Shown piece by piece: positions 41,024 to 51,037 of a DNA stretch of 64,000 bases. Made by a program: the position numbers and the translations under genes. The notes below the pieces were generated by a model. The model made no database searches. It was not told where the DNA came from and saw only the letters and a list, made by a program, of their open reading frames with translations. Numbering within the stretch: position 1 is the first letter of the stretch; each line of letters begins with the position of its first letter. Source of the stretch: Prochlorococcus sp. AG-388-E21 (GTDB lineage Bacteria; Cyanobacteriota; Cyanobacteriia; PCC-6307; Cyanobiaceae); the NCBI GenBank assembly GCA_003279855.1, contig QCGO01000002.1, forward strand, positions 124,001-188,000. The letters are read 5' to 3'.

Positions 41024-42445
41024 TTAATTACTTAAATTATTCTTATTATTTAAGATTGACCATAAGTTATGACAATCTCCAGCTCCCATATTTACAATAA
41101 AATCATTTTTTTTAGTTAATTTTAAAAATTTTTTATTAATTTCATAATTATCTTTTAAATATATAACATTCTTATTATTTTTATAAATAAGGTTAGCAAT
41201 TAGTTGTGAGTCAATATTCTCAATATTTTTTTCTCCAGCTCCAAATATATTAGTTATGAGGATAACATCTGCTTTTGAAAGTTCTTGTACAAATTCATGA
41301 ATAAATTCTTTTACTCTAGTAAATCTATGAGGTTGAAAAATAGCAATTAGTCTCCCTGTTTGCCTGCTATTACTATCATTTATATCTTTAATAAATAACC
41401 TGGCTAAATTAATTGTTGCTTTAATTTCGTTAGGATGATGTGCATAATCATCATAAATAATTCTTTTATTTAGTTCACCTCTAAATTCAAATCTTTTTTT
41501 TGGTAATTCTAAAGATTCAGTATTTTTTTTAATTTCTTTAAAGCTTACTCCTACCATCCTGCATGCTGCTATAGCAGCAGTAATATTAGAAAGATTATGT
41601 AATCCAGGAACTGGAATATTTATCATATCAATGAATTTACCACGCTCATAATATTTACCAATGGTTTTGTCTTTATTTACAATATTTGGAATTATTGAAT
41701 ACGCAATATTATTTGTTTCTTTAATAGACCATTGATTTTCTGAAGTAAAATTATTTTTTGTAATTTCACAATCATAATTAATTAATAATTTTTTGGAGTT
41801 TGAAGCAAATTTTTTAAATGAAGATAGAACTTCATCGATATTTGAGTAATGGTCACAATGATCGAAATCAATATTATTAATTATTCCAATATCAGAATTG
41901 TAATTCTTAATTGTTCCATCAGATTCGTCAATTTCTGTTACTAAGTATTTTGTATTTTCGATATGAGCATTGGATTCATATATTGGGATTATCCCACCAG
42001 TTATTGAAGAAGAGTCGTGTGTGCACAATTCTAGTAGCGTTGAAAGGAAAGTACTTGTAGAAGTCTTCCCATGACTACCTGCTATTGCTAATGATGTGTA
42101 AGATTTCATTATCATGTCAAGAATTTCTGAACGATGCTTTACTAATAAATTATTTTTTTTGCAAAAGCATAATTCTTCGTTCTCATCTTTAATTGCTGAG
42201 CTAACTACAAAATTGATTACGTGATTCTGAAATTCTGAAATCACAAAATCAATATTTTTTTTAATTTGAGAATTAAAAATTATTGCCCCTAATTTTTTCA
42301 AACTTTTTGTTTCTCTATTTTGAACTAAATCAGAGCCAGAGACTGAGTACCCCTTTTTTATTAAAGCTATAGCTATTGCAGACATTCCAATACCACCAAT
42401 GCCAATAAAATGAAAATGATTTTTATTTATTAATTTTTTATTCAA
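41024..42445 (-). CDS. murC: UDP-N-acetylmuramate-L-alanine ligase MurC
   Basis: Adds L-alanine to UDP-MurNAc with ATP. The N-terminal domain begins HFIGIGGIGMSAIA, the ATP loop is GSHGKTS (residues 123-129), and later blocks include EIDESDGT, DDYAHHPNEIKATI and FQPHRFTRV. Length 473. It is divergent from gap2, with a 197-bp shared upstream region. Confidence 0.97.
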   Translation of the reverse strand: MNKKLINKNHFHFIGIGGIGMSAIAIALIKKGYSVSGSDLVQNRETKSLKKLGAIIFNSQIKKNIDFVISEFQNHVINFVVSSAIKDENEELCFCKKNNLLVKHRSEILDMIMKSYTSLAIAGSHGKTSTSTFLSTLLELCTHDSSSITGGIIPIYESNAHIENTKYLVTEIDESDGTIKNYNSDIGIINNIDFDHCDHYSNIDEVLSSFKKFASNSKKLLINYDCEITKNNFTSENQWSIKETNNIAYSIIPNIVNKDKTIGKYYERGKFIDMINIPVPGLHNLSNITAAIAACRMVGVSFKEIKKNTESLELPKKRFEFRGELNKRIIYDDYAHHPNEIKATINLARLFIKDINDSNSRQTGRLIAIFQPHRFTRVKEFIHEFVQELSKADVILITNIFGAGEKNIENIDSQLIANLIYKNNKNVIYLKDNYEINKKFLKLTKKNDFIVNMGAGDCHNLWSILNNKNNLSN

Positions 42446-42642
42446 TTACTAAATTTAAACTTAAATCAAGATAACTTCTAAGTAATTAAAATGGCATTTA
42501 ATTTTTACAAAAAATGTTGGTTTTTTTATGAATTAATACAAAAATAGAATTATTTGCTTAATAAATCAAAAAATACTTACGTTATTGCACAAAATTCTGT
42601 ATGATCAGCAACTTAGGTTAATCATTAGAAAATTTTTTAGTT

Positions 42643-43665
42643 ATGACTTTGCGTGTTGCTATTAATGGGTTTGGCAGAATTGGGCGAAACTTTATGCGTT
42701 GTTGGTTAAGTAGAGGAGCTTATACCAACATCGAAGTAGTTGGCATTAATGTAACTTCAGACCCTAAAACTAACGCTCATCTGCTCAAATATGATTCAGT
42801 ATTAGGAAAATTGGATGGTGTAGACATTCAATATACTGATGATACTTTTGTAATTAATAATAAAACTATCAAGTGTTTCTCTGATAGAAACCCAATGAAT
42901 TTACCTTGGAAAGATTGGGGGGTTGATTTGGTTATAGAATCAACTGGTGTTTTCAATACTGATGTTGGTGCAAGTAAGCACCTTGAGGTTGGTGCCAAGA
43001 AAGTTATTCTTACTGCTCCTGGTAAAGGGTCAGGTGTTGGGACTTATGTAGTAGGGGTGAATGCTGATCAATATAAACATTCTGATTATGATATTTTGAG
43101 CAACGCTAGTTGCACTACTAATTGTTTAGCTCCAGTAGTAAAAGTTCTTGATCAAACGTTTGGGATTAATAAGGGATTGATGACAACAATTCATAGCTAT
43201 ACTGGTGATCAACGTATTTTAGATAATAGTCATAGGGATTTAAGAAGGGCTAGAGCAGCAGCTACAAACATTGTTCCTACTTCAACAGGAGCTGCTAAAG
43301 CAGTTGCTTTGGTTTACCCTGAGATGACAGGTAAACTCACTGGTATAGCGATGAGAGTACCTACTCCTAATGTTTCAGCTGTAGATTTCGTTTTTGAATC
43401 TTCAAAATCTGTTACTAGTCAAGAAGTTAATAACGCACTTAAGGAATCTTCTCTGGGCTCAATGAAAGGAATTATTAAATACGGTGATGAGCCACTGGTT
43501 TCAAGTGATTATGCAGGAACTAATGAATCATCAATAGTAGATAGTGATCTGACAATGTCAATTGGCGATAATCTAGTAAAAGTTCTTGCTTGGTATGACA
43601 ATGAATGGGGTTATAGTCAAAGAGTTGTAGATTTAGCTGAGATAGTAGCTCAAAAATGGGAATAA
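42643..43665 (+). CDS. gap2: Glyceraldehyde-3-phosphate dehydrogenase, NADP-linked Calvin cycle type
   Basis: Reduces 1,3-bisphosphoglycerate in the Calvin cycle. NAD(P) site [17 protein letters not shown] at the start, catalytic Cys157 in [13 protein letters not shown]. Cyanobacterial Gap2 enzymes accept NADPH and NADH. Length 340. The upstream gap contains a possible extended -10 box TATGAT at 42600-42605. It ends next to the stop of convergent thiL with no spacer. Confidence 0.95.
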   Translation: MTLRVAINGFGRIGRNFMRCWLSRGAYTNIEVVGINVTSDPKTNAHLLKYDSVLGKLDGVDIQYTDDTFVINNKTIKCFSDRNPMNLPWKDWGVDLVIESTGVFNTDVGASKHLEVGAKKVILTAPGKGSGVGTYVVGVNADQYKHSDYDILSNASCTTNCLAPVVKVLDQTFGINKGLMTTIHSYTGDQRILDNSHRDLRRARAAATNIVPTSTGAAKAVALVYPEMTGKLTGIAMRVPTPNVSAVDFVFESSKSVTSQEVNNALKESSLGSMKGIIKYGDEPLVSSDYAGTNESSIVDSDLTMSIGDNLVKVLAWYDNEWGYSQRVVDLAEIVAQKWE

Positions 43666-44652
43666 TCAAAAGTGAGAAAAAGACTTATTTTTAAATAAAT
43701 TTTTATTATTACAGTTTTTAAAATCGACTGATACGTCTCCTTCGAGAAAATATCCGATTTCTGTAATAGTTTTATCTTCACATAAAAGATTATTTGCCCA
43801 TTTTCTTGGGAGAGAAAACACTAGCTCGTAATCTTCTCCCCCAAAAAAATAATATTCGTCCCATTTATTTCCTTTAGGCCAATTTTTATGTTTAGGAACT
43901 TTTGCATAATCAATAATTGCTTTGCAATTACTTTCAGTTGCTAAATCTAATAATGCTTGAAATAAGCCATCACTACTGTCAGTACAACCAATCATATTAA
44001 TACTTTTATTAGTACGAGCTTTAAGTATTTTTTTAAGAAATTTAGGTTTCAGTTGTGGTCTGCAAAATTGTTGTAAAGAACTATTGATTAATGAGTGTGT
44101 AAGAACAATATCACTATCAGAAATTGTTTTATTTTTTATCATTAATCCTAATTTGCTAAGGCCATGAATGCCTGTAGTCAATATAATTTCATTTGGTTTA
44201 CATGAATTTCTTCGTAATTTTATTTCACCCTGTTTTCCTAGAGCAGTCATTGAGATTACTTTTTCTTTTCCCACAGAACAATCTCCGCCAAGAATTAAGC
44301 CCCCAAAATGGTCTAAAGCTAGATTTATTCCTGTATATAAATCTTTAATCCAAATCCAATCTGTTTTTGATGGGACTACTAATCCAATATTAACTCCTAT
44401 AATTTTGCTGCATCCACTTGAGATTAAGTCAGATACATTACATGCTACGGCTTTCCATCCTATGTCTAACGCAGAAATCGTATCATCATTAAAATGTATA
44501 TTTTCAACTAATGAATCAGTATTAATAAGTAAGTTTTTATTTTTAGTTTTAATCAATGCACAATCATCAGAAACTTGATTTTTAGGCATAAATTCAGCGA
44601 GCCTTTTTATTAATTCTTTTTCGCCAATATCCTCTAATAATTCTTTATGCAT
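43666..44652 (-). CDS. thiL: Thiamine-monophosphate kinase ThiL
   Basis: Phosphorylates thiamine monophosphate to the active pyrophosphate. The AIR-synthetase-related fold has SDDCALIKTKNKNLLINTDSLVENIHF, CNVSDLISSGC and LGGDCSVG, then CTDSSDGLFQAL. Length 328. Its start overlaps the stop of the upstream cyclophilin gene by 8 bp, so both share a transcript. Confidence 0.93.
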   Translation of the reverse strand: MHKELLEDIGEKELIKRLAEFMPKNQVSDDCALIKTKNKNLLINTDSLVENIHFNDDTISALDIGWKAVACNVSDLISSGCSKIIGVNIGLVVPSKTDWIWIKDLYTGINLALDHFGGLILGGDCSVGKEKVISMTALGKQGEIKLRRNSCKPNEIILTTGIHGLSKLGLMIKNKTISDSDIVLTHSLINSSLQQFCRPQLKPKFLKKILKARTNKSINMIGCTDSSDGLFQALLDLATESNCKAIIDYAKVPKHKNWPKGNKWDEYYFFGGEDYELVFSLPRKWANNLLCEDKTITEIGYFLEGDVSVDFKNCNNKNLFKNKSFSHF

Positions 44653-45736
44653 TTAATTTGAGTTTATCCATTCCATTTAAAACATCAATTGAAATTATCG
44701 TGTCATCTTTTGTAAGCTCTTCTAAAACTTCAAAACCCTCTATTACATAACCAAAGGCGGCATTTCTTCCATCAATTAAATTGCGACCTGCCGGATTTAG
44801 CTCTGCTTCATATAAAAAGAAGAAAAACTGCGATGATCCATCATCAACAGCGGTACTGGAATGGGACCACCCCAAGGTTCCAAGTGTTGCAAATGGCAAA
44901 GTCGGTGTTTCTGTATAAAGGCCTAACTCTTCAAAGGTTTCATTATAAAAAGTTTCGCTTTCGTTAGGTATTCTTATTTCCAGAGGAACATGTCTTTCCA
45001 TATTTGTTTCGGGATCTATGTATCCAATCTCATTACCAACTGGATCACCAGTTTGAAGTACAAAAAATTCCTCTGCCCTATTAATTGGCATATTACTATA
45101 AAAGTTTTTTGAAGATAAATCTATAAAGGCACCAGCAGTAAGCGGTGCATTAAATCCATCTATTATTGCTTGCATATCGCCTTTAGAAGTTTTTATATTT
45201 ACTTTTGCCCTGCCGAGTAATCTCGGAAGATCATCAAATTCGCTTGGAATAGAATAGGGAAATTCATTTGGTAAAAAAAATTCCTCTAGGCCCCCTATTT
45301 TATCTAGTGCTTCTCTTCTGGTTGTTATGAATGAATATTTATCTTTAGATTTAGCTTCATCTTGAAGATTATCAAAATCATTTTTAAGATCTAAAAATGT
45401 GTTTTCTGCAATTTTTTGTTTTTCGCTTGGTAATTCCTCAATAATTCGACTCTTATATTTTTTTAGTAAAGATTGACATTTTGTAACAGTTTTTGAGAGA
45501 GCTGGCCATCTTCCTCCTCTTACCAGGTCACTAGTATCCTCTAACTTATGTTGAATTTCCTGCAGCTCAACTTGCTTGATAGGGAGTGCATTTCTGAGTA
45601 TTGCATTGGGATCTTTTACTGCGTTTCCAGTAGGTAAATCAGCCAATACTTGTGTTGGTTTTAAGAAGCAAACATGTATTAAAATTAGAATTAAAAATAA
45701 ATAATGTTTGTTCTGATTTGATAAGAAGTTTTGCAT
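44645..45736 (-). CDS. Lumenal cyclophilin-type peptidyl-prolyl isomerase, CYP38-like
   Basis: A 363-residue protein with an N-terminal signal (residues 1-33, ending KPTQVLADL). Residues 40-145 are a helical domain, and residues 155-363 are cyclophilin-like, with [30 protein letters not shown] and [10 protein letters not shown]. This arrangement matches plant CYP38/TLP40, a thylakoid lumen factor for photosystem II assembly. The active-site arginine of ordinary cyclophilins is not obvious, as in CYP38, so isomerase activity may be low. Confidence 0.88.
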   Translation of the reverse strand: MQNFLSNQNKHYLFLILILIHVCFLKPTQVLADLPTGNAVKDPNAILRNALPIKQVELQEIQHKLEDTSDLVRGGRWPALSKTVTKCQSLLKKYKSRIIEELPSEKQKIAENTFLDLKNDFDNLQDEAKSKDKYSFITTRREALDKIGGLEEFFLPNEFPYSIPSEFDDLPRLLGRAKVNIKTSKGDMQAIIDGFNAPLTAGAFIDLSSKNFYSNMPINRAEEFFVLQTGDPVGNEIGYIDPETNMERHVPLEIRIPNESETFYNETFEELGLYTETPTLPFATLGTLGWSHSSTAVDDGSSQFFFFLYEAELNPAGRNLIDGRNAAFGYVIEGFEVLEELTKDDTIISIDVLNGMDKLKLNA

Positions 45737-45779
45737 AGCACTCTTACAGGTTTATGATCCTTGGGTATGTAATTCAGGA

Positions 45780-46340
45780 ATGATTTCCAGTAACGATTTT
45801 CGCACAGGTACCACTATTGAGATAGATGGACAAGTTTGGCGTGTAGTAGAATTCCTACATGTCAAGCCTGGTAAAGGTTCTGCTTTTGTGCGAACAAAAT
45901 TAAAATCAGTTCGAAACGGTAATGTAGTCGAAAAAACTTTTCGAGCTGGAGAATCAGTACAACAAGCTGTCCTTGAAAAGTCTAACCTGCAACATACTTA
46001 TGTGGAGTCAGGAGATTACGTTTTTATGGATATGATAAGTTTTGAAGAAACAAGACTCTCCTCTGATCAAATCGGTAGAGGTTCAAAGTATTTAAAAGAA
46101 GGTATGGAGGTTAATGTGATTTTTTATAAAGATAAAGTTTTAGAAGTTGAACTTCCAATATCTATAACTTTAAAAGTTACAGAAACAGATCCTGGAGTTA
46201 AAGGAGATACTGCAAGTGGGGGTACTAAACCAGCTATTCTAGAAACAGGTGCTCAAGTTATGGTTCCTTTGTTTATTTCTGTAGGAGAAATGATTAAGGT
46301 CGATACCCGTAACGATAGTTATCTTGGACGTGACAACTAA
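45780..46340 (+). CDS. efp: Translation elongation factor P
   Basis: Helps ribosomes through polyproline stretches. The three-domain protein of 186 residues has [18 protein letters not shown] at the tip loop, with Lys32 at the usual modification site, and the C-terminal end [13 protein letters not shown]. It overlaps accB by one base (TAATG), a conserved pairing in cyanobacteria. Confidence 0.97.
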   Translation: MISSNDFRTGTTIEIDGQVWRVVEFLHVKPGKGSAFVRTKLKSVRNGNVVEKTFRAGESVQQAVLEKSNLQHTYVESGDYVFMDMISFEETRLSSDQIGRGSKYLKEGMEVNVIFYKDKVLEVELPISITLKVTETDPGVKGDTASGGTKPAILETGAQVMVPLFISVGEMIKVDTRNDSYLGRDN

Positions 46341-46846
46341 TGGCTATGAAATTAGATCATGATGACCTAGATCGCTTGATAGAAAAAATTTCTACAAGTG
46401 ATATTCAAGAATTTTCTCTAGAAGGGGAAGATTTTAAACTTGAAATAAAAAGAAATTTGTTTGATCAGAATCATTTAACTAACAATTCGACAAAAAACAA
46501 TTCTTTGGAGAAGCAAATAAATACTGCTCAATCAACATCAACAGATAATATTGCCTTGACAAGTAACGCTGAAGTGTCTCAGGTGGCCCCTCCAGGACGC
46601 TCTGATCTTACAGATATTACTTCTCCTATGGTTGGAACGTTTTATAGAGCTGCGGCTCCAGGAGAGGATCCATTTGTTGATTTAGGAAGTAAGATTACTA
46701 CTGGACAAACGATTTGTATACTTGAAGCCATGAAGTTGATGAACGAAATTGAATCAGAATTTAATGCTGAAATTGTAGAAATTCTTGTTGAAAATGGAAC
46801 ACCGGTAGAGTTTGGACAAGTATTAATGCGCGTTAAACAGTCTTGA
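46340..46846 (+). CDS. accB: Biotin carboxyl carrier protein of acetyl-CoA carboxylase
   Basis: Carries biotin in fatty acid synthesis. A linker rich in Ser, Thr and Asn separates the N-terminal helix from the biotinyl domain. The biotin lysine is K132 in the motif EAMKLMNE. Length 168. Translational coupling to efp is likely. Its last 24 bp overlap the end of convergent pdxA. Confidence 0.97.
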   Translation: MAMKLDHDDLDRLIEKISTSDIQEFSLEGEDFKLEIKRNLFDQNHLTNNSTKNNSLEKQINTAQSTSTDNIALTSNAEVSQVAPPGRSDLTDITSPMVGTFYRAAAPGEDPFVDLGSKITTGQTICILEAMKLMNEIESEFNAEIVEILVENGTPVEFGQVLMRVKQS

Positions 46847-47863
46847 ATCTTTAGTTAAATCAAAAGCTGCTTTTATTGCTTCAACCATACTTTGAGATTG
46901 AGCTAAACCCTTTCCTGCAATATCAAAGCCAGTTCCATGATCGGGAGATGTTCTGATAAAAGGTAAACCAATAGTTGTATTAACTGAGTAATTAAGGGCT
47001 ATAACTTTTATTGGAATTAATCCCTGATCATGATACATAGCAAGAATTCCATCATGTGTTGGAGCTGTTTTATCTTTCCAAGCTCTTGCAGATGAATTCC
47101 AGCAAGTATCAGGAGAAATAGGGCCTGATACTTGAACTCCTTTATTTTGATCGCCCCAGCTACTAACCGCATTTTTGATCCAATCTTTTTCTTCACGTCC
47201 TAATATGCCTTCTTCACCAGCATGAGGGTTTAATCCAGCAACTTTTAGAAGTGGTTTGTTGACATAGGTTTTGCAAAATTTTGCAAACAAATCTAATTTC
47301 GAATGAATTAGGTTTCTAGATAATTGTTTTGGTACGTCGCATAAAGGTATATGGGTAGTAGCTAATAAGGTGTTAAATCTCCAACCAGTGATTGGAGATT
47401 TAGCTGTAAATAACATGCCGACGTCCTTAACTTGACAAGATTCTGCCAATAACTCTGTTTGACCTGAATAATTATGGCCTGCTAAAGCCCATGACTTTTT
47501 ACAAATAGGTCCAGTAACTAGTGCTGCATTTGTATACTTCTGAACAATTTCAATAGCTTTTTTTAAGTAAAAGAAACTTGCATTCCCATTACTTTTTTTC
47601 GGTTTATTTATTTCAAATGGAATTCTAATATCATATATTTGGTAATTATTAGGATCTACAATATTTTCGACTCCCAAAGATTTAAGATTTTTATAAGTAT
47701 TTTCCAGGTTATTTTTTGATCCAACAATTATAAAATCAAGATTATGTGGAATTTCTTTTGAAAAAAGAGCTTTCAAAATAATTTCAGGTCCGATCCCTGA
47801 CTCATCTCCAACGCTTATGATAATTTTAAATTTATCTTCAATACTATTGCTTTGATTAATCAT
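46823..47863 (-). CDS. pdxA: 4-hydroxythreonine-4-phosphate dehydrogenase PdxA
   Basis: NAD-dependent step of pyridoxal phosphate synthesis. Blocks are SVGDESGIGPEIILKAL, TGPICKKSWALAGHNYSGQTELL, GLNPHAGEEGILGREE and the late MYHDQGLIPIK with metal histidines, then SPDHGTGFDIAG. Length 346. Overlaps the following SDR-like gene start by 4 bp, on the same strand. Confidence 0.95.
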   Translation of the reverse strand: MINQSNSIEDKFKIIISVGDESGIGPEIILKALFSKEIPHNLDFIIVGSKNNLENTYKNLKSLGVENIVDPNNYQIYDIRIPFEINKPKKSNGNASFFYLKKAIEIVQKYTNAALVTGPICKKSWALAGHNYSGQTELLAESCQVKDVGMLFTAKSPITGWRFNTLLATTHIPLCDVPKQLSRNLIHSKLDLFAKFCKTYVNKPLLKVAGLNPHAGEEGILGREEKDWIKNAVSSWGDQNKGVQVSGPISPDTCWNSSARAWKDKTAPTHDGILAMYHDQGLIPIKVIALNYSVNTTIGLPFIRTSPDHGTGFDIAGKGLAQSQSMVEAIKAAFDLTKDSRLFNAH

Positions 47864-48744
47864 GATTTAATTTTAATAAGGCAATTATTTAATCCTGCTT
47901 TGTAGTTTTTATAAATAAGTTTATATCCTAATTTTTCACATAATAATTTATTTGAAACTCTTCTATTTTCTTTCCAAAATGATTGGGCTATTGGCGATAA
48001 ATCTTTTTTAGCTTCTTCAAATAATATTTTTTTGGGCATTTCTAAACCAAGTAATTGGTAGGCATATCTTATAACTTCAATTTGTGAGCAAGGCTCGTCA
48101 TCTGCGACATTAATAATTTGATGAAAATCTAAATTATTTTTATTTTGTATTAAATAAATAATCGCATTTGCAATATCAGCGACATGAATTCTTGAGAAGA
48201 CTTGATTTTCTTTATCTATCACTTTGATTTTTTTTGTTTTAATAGCCTCTAAAGTTGACCTCCCTGGACCATAAATACCAGGTAATCTAAAAATTTGTAT
48301 TGGCAAATCTGAATTAATCCATTCTCTCTCACAATTTAATCTCCTTTGACTTCTTTCTTGAAGAGGATTGGGTTGATCTTTTTCATAAACCCAATCACCA
48401 TAGGTGTTGCCATAAACACCAGTTGTAGAAAGATATCCAACCCATGTTAGAGATAAATTCTTAATTTTATTTTTAAGCCTCTTTAATACAGGGTCATTAC
48501 CATTTTTATCTGGAGGTATACAACTAAGAATATGAGTTACGCCCTCAAAGATTGAATCTTCAGGTATTGAATTATCTTCGCTATTAAAAATAAAACTATT
48601 TGGCTCATTACTTATAGATCGAGAACTTGCTAATGCTATGGAGCCAAGTTTTCTGATTGATTTTGCAAAATAGTCTCCGCTAAAACCTCCTCCAAAGATT
48701 AGGAATTTATTTTTAGCTGTAATCGGACTTGATAAATCGGTCAT
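47860..48744 (-). CDS. NAD-dependent epimerase/dehydratase-like protein
   Basis: A 294-residue extended-SDR-like protein. The dinucleotide site is degenerate but visible as LIFGGGFSGDYFAKSI. The segment YLSTTGVYGNTYGDWVYE carries Tyr in a YGxxxGxxV-like context, and RLPGIYGPGR is the substrate-region motif seen in sugar-nucleotide epimerases. The substrate is unknown. It is coupled by 4 bp overlap to pdxA. Confidence 0.8.
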   Translation of the reverse strand: MTDLSSPITAKNKFLIFGGGFSGDYFAKSIRKLGSIALASSRSISNEPNSFIFNSEDNSIPEDSIFEGVTHILSCIPPDKNGNDPVLKRLKNKIKNLSLTWVGYLSTTGVYGNTYGDWVYEKDQPNPLQERSQRRLNCEREWINSDLPIQIFRLPGIYGPGRSTLEAIKTKKIKVIDKENQVFSRIHVADIANAIIYLIQNKNNLDFHQIINVADDEPCSQIEVIRYAYQLLGLEMPKKILFEEAKKDLSPIAQSFWKENRRVSNKLLCEKLGYKLIYKNYKAGLNNCLIKIKS

Positions 48745-48782
48745 TATGTATTATAAATAGTACATATGTATTATTAAAGAAA

Positions 48783-49019
48783 ATGCAGACTTTAATTCAG
48801 CCTAAGGTAAAACTAAAGATAGTTGGTTTTGCTAATTCCAAGTCTCAAGTTAAAGAAAAATCAAATAATTCAAAATCCGGTATAGATTTTAAATTCTATC
48901 AAAAATTATTTGTATTACTTTTAGTGTTGTTCGCATTTTTAATATTTCCTGAATCCCCACAAGATTCAGAAGTGTTATGCAAAAAATATCATTCTACAAA
49001 GGCCTGTATGGTCTGGTAA
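48783..49019 (+). CDS. Small membrane protein, unknown
   Basis: A 78-residue protein with a basic N-terminal half (MQTLIQPKVKLKI, many Lys and Ser) and one hydrophobic segment (about 45-62) followed by a short C-terminal part with two cysteines (CKKYHSTKACMVW). I start at ATG 48783 because the longer frame from 48729 would overlap the divergent epimerase-like gene. It abuts the HNH gene stop. Confidence 0.5.
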   Translation: MQTLIQPKVKLKIVGFANSKSQVKEKSNNSKSGIDFKFYQKLFVLLLVLFAFLIFPESPQDSEVLCKKYHSTKACMVW

Positions 49020-49424
49020 TTACGCGGCATTATATTCATCATCATCAAATTCGTAATTTTTATTTTTTTTATTCGTAAAGGTAGGATTTGCCCATTGTAA
49101 TAATCTTAAAGCTAATCTCAGATCACCATCTAACCATGCTCTAATAGCCATAGCTCGTCTAGGATCATAAAATTTTTGTTTTCTATACCAATACAAAGCA
49201 TTATCATCTGATTTGTCGCCGTTGCATGATAAGCATGCTGGGACACAATTTTCGGTTGTACTCAATCCTCCTTGGCTTCTAGGAAGTACATGGTCAATGG
49301 ACTCTGAAGGTTTTCCGCAATATATGCAACTTTTTCCTGTAAATGTATGAATTGATTTCCGCCATTGCCTGAATCTGAATTTAGGGCATAAATCTTCTAA
49401 AAAGACAGCATCATTAATGTGCAT
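49020..49424 (-). CDS. HNH endonuclease family protein
   Basis: A 134-residue protein with a complete HNH zinc fold: CIYCGKPSESIDHVLPRSQGG, then CVPACLSCNGDKSD, giving two CxxC pairs around the DHVxP histidine. Such small HNH proteins are widespread in cyanobacteria and their target is unknown. The C-terminal part is rich in aromatic residues (WYRKQKFYDPRRAMAIRAWL). No mobile-element features surround it. Confidence 0.85.
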   Translation of the reverse strand: MHINDAVFLEDLCPKFRFRQWRKSIHTFTGKSCIYCGKPSESIDHVLPRSQGGLSTTENCVPACLSCNGDKSDDNALYWYRKQKFYDPRRAMAIRAWLDGDLRLALRLLQWANPTFTNKKNKNYEFDDDEYNAA

Positions 49425-49594
49425 TCAGATTATCTAATTTCTTATAATTTTGACCGATTCAAGATAAAAGTCAATAGGTTTTTTATTATTTTGAAGACTA
49501 TATTTTTTATATTGGATATATTTAATGTATTTAATTATACCTAATAAATAATATTTAATTTATAAGCTAAATGTAATTAAATATACTTTTAAAC

Positions 49595-50014
49595 TTAGTA
49601 GCTATATCTATCAAAAGTTTCTTTTGAGTATTCTTCACTTTCTTTTTCTTGCAAAAGTTCTTCTTGCTTTCGCTTCTTTTCTTTTCTATTGTTTTCTAAT
49701 TGCAGCTTTCTATCAGGATGAAGTTGATCTAAAAATTCAACACAATAAGAAAACTTATCTCTTTCTCTAACAACTGTTTCAATAATTTGCCCAGCGGCCT
49801 GCTTTGGAGAGGTCTTAAAAATACCCCCTTTTTGTTTCTTAATATAACTATAAGCCGCTTGCCAACTGCTTTCATGGTCATTCCCTCCATCTCTCATCGT
49901 ACAAAATATTTCTGCTCCAAAGGAACCTGCAATCGCTTTAGGAGCAAATAATAGTAATGGAACATACATTGCAAATACAGGAAAAATGAATCTTATCTTT
50001 TTATTCCACTTCAT
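49595..50014 (-). CDS. Secreted small protein, unknown
   Basis: A 139-residue protein with a clear signal peptide (MKWNKKIRFIFPVFAMYVPL..., cleavage near AIAGS) and a mature part with two Cys (CTMRDGG, YCVEFL) and a strongly charged Glu/Lys C-terminal helix. It resembles conserved exported proteins of picocyanobacteria, but I cannot name a family. Found with a 170-bp AT-rich gap behind it that I see nothing in. Confidence 0.6.
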   Translation of the reverse strand: MKWNKKIRFIFPVFAMYVPLLLFAPKAIAGSFGAEIFCTMRDGGNDHESSWQAAYSYIKKQKGGIFKTSPKQAAGQIIETVVRERDKFSYCVEFLDQLHPDRKLQLENNRKEKKRKQEELLQEKESEEYSKETFDRYSY

Positions 50015-50072
50015 TAGTTTTTTATCTGTCTATATAAAAAGTATCTTTAATTTGGATTATGTCTAGATAAAT

Positions 50073-50585
50073 TTAAGATTTTATTATTCCAAATAGGTTG
50101 AGCATTTTTACAACAAATGGCAGAATTAAAAGCACAGTAACCAATCTAACTGCATGAAGGGTTGCAACTGCTGCCCCTACTCCATATTCTGTACCAACTA
50201 AACTCATACCACTTATCCCGCCTGGGGCAGCACCAAGAATTGTCGTGATTATATCTACATTAAGTAATCTGCTAGTCCATAAACCAATGGCTAAGCCAGT
50301 AATTACTAGTGTAAATGTTATTAAAATTGCAGGCTTCCATAAAGTTTGTAATTCAACTAATGAGTCCTTCGTTAAGCTTGTTCCAATAACAGTACCAATG
50401 CCTATTTCTAATATAGTTCTTGTTCCATTTGGCCAAGCGGCAGGGTCAACTTTCCCGCTTATGCTTAAAATACTTGCACCAATTAAAGCACCTGCAAGTG
50501 GAGCCGCTGGGATCCCTGTTTTTAATGCTAATGCTCCAAAAGCGGTACCAGCAATTAAATAATAAATTAGATTTATATTTGACAT
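50073..50585 (-). CDS. AbrB-type membrane protein (AbrB duplication family)
   Basis: A 170-residue integral membrane protein with about five hydrophobic segments. Small-residue-rich blocks such as GIPAAPLAGALIGASILS and TTILGAAPGGISGMSLVG match the membrane AbrB-duplication family, some of which are annotated as ammonia monooxygenase-like without biochemical support. Family proteins carry this unit twice; only one copy is present here, so it may work as a dimer. Confidence 0.7.
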   Translation of the reverse strand: MSNINLIYYLIAGTAFGALALKTGIPAAPLAGALIGASILSISGKVDPAAWPNGTRTILEIGIGTVIGTSLTKDSLVELQTLWKPAILITFTLVITGLAIGLWTSRLLNVDIITTILGAAPGGISGMSLVGTEYGVGAAVATLHAVRLVTVLLILPFVVKMLNLFGIIKS

Positions 50586-50829
50586 TTAAGAAATCCAGTG
50601 TCTGGTCATAATATTAGGAATAAATTCAAAGGCTCGGGTATATATTCAAAATATAATGTTATTTACTTATTACATATGCCTTTATGAAATTTAATAGGCT
50701 TTATCCGCGTTAAATAAAAATTAACTAGCTTAAATATTAACCATTAAAACTTATTTTCAAAGATTAATTGAATTTTTGCTGCATAATGGGCCTTCGAGTT
50801 GGCATAATGATAAGAAAGCACTATTTCGT
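50586..50829 (+). other. Long intergenic region before 50830-51027
   Basis: No credible ORF of its own. It holds a -10-like TATAAT near 50652 and a GC-richer patch (GGGCCTTCGAGTTGGC, 50788-50803) just upstream of the next gene. The patch could be a leader or a small RNA, but no stable stem or known RNA motif was found. Confidence 0.3.
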
Positions 50830-51027
50830 ATGGCTTCACAAATTTCTTATAGGGGTAATAAAAACCCAATCAAAAAGAAGTTATCTTTTTTTGAAGGTGG
50901 ACATCAACTTGAAAAATTAGAATTCGCTCTTGCCGTAGCTCAAACTAAGGGTGACGAACAAAAATCGTTGGTATTAATGAAAAAAATTGTTGAATTAGGT
51001 GGAAATGTTGAAGAACCTGGAACTTAG
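50830..51027 (+). CDS. Small conserved protein, unknown
   Basis: A 65-residue protein. Features are an N-terminal RGNKNPIKKK basic stretch, then an amphipathic helix LEKLEFALAVAQTKGDEQ and a second helix ending GGNVEEPGT. I start at ATG 50830; a TTG at 50776 in the same frame would add 18 residues. Function unknown. It converges on the aminotransferase gene. Confidence 0.5.
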   Translation: MASQISYRGNKNPIKKKLSFFEGGHQLEKLEFALAVAQTKGDEQKSLVLMKKIVELGGNVEEPGT

Positions 51028-51037
51028 GTTACCTTGC

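Noticed and set aside
49020-49424. HNH protein as part of a homing or mobile element
   Set aside because: No intron, repeat or disrupted gene surrounds it, and the type is common as a stable cyanobacterial gene.
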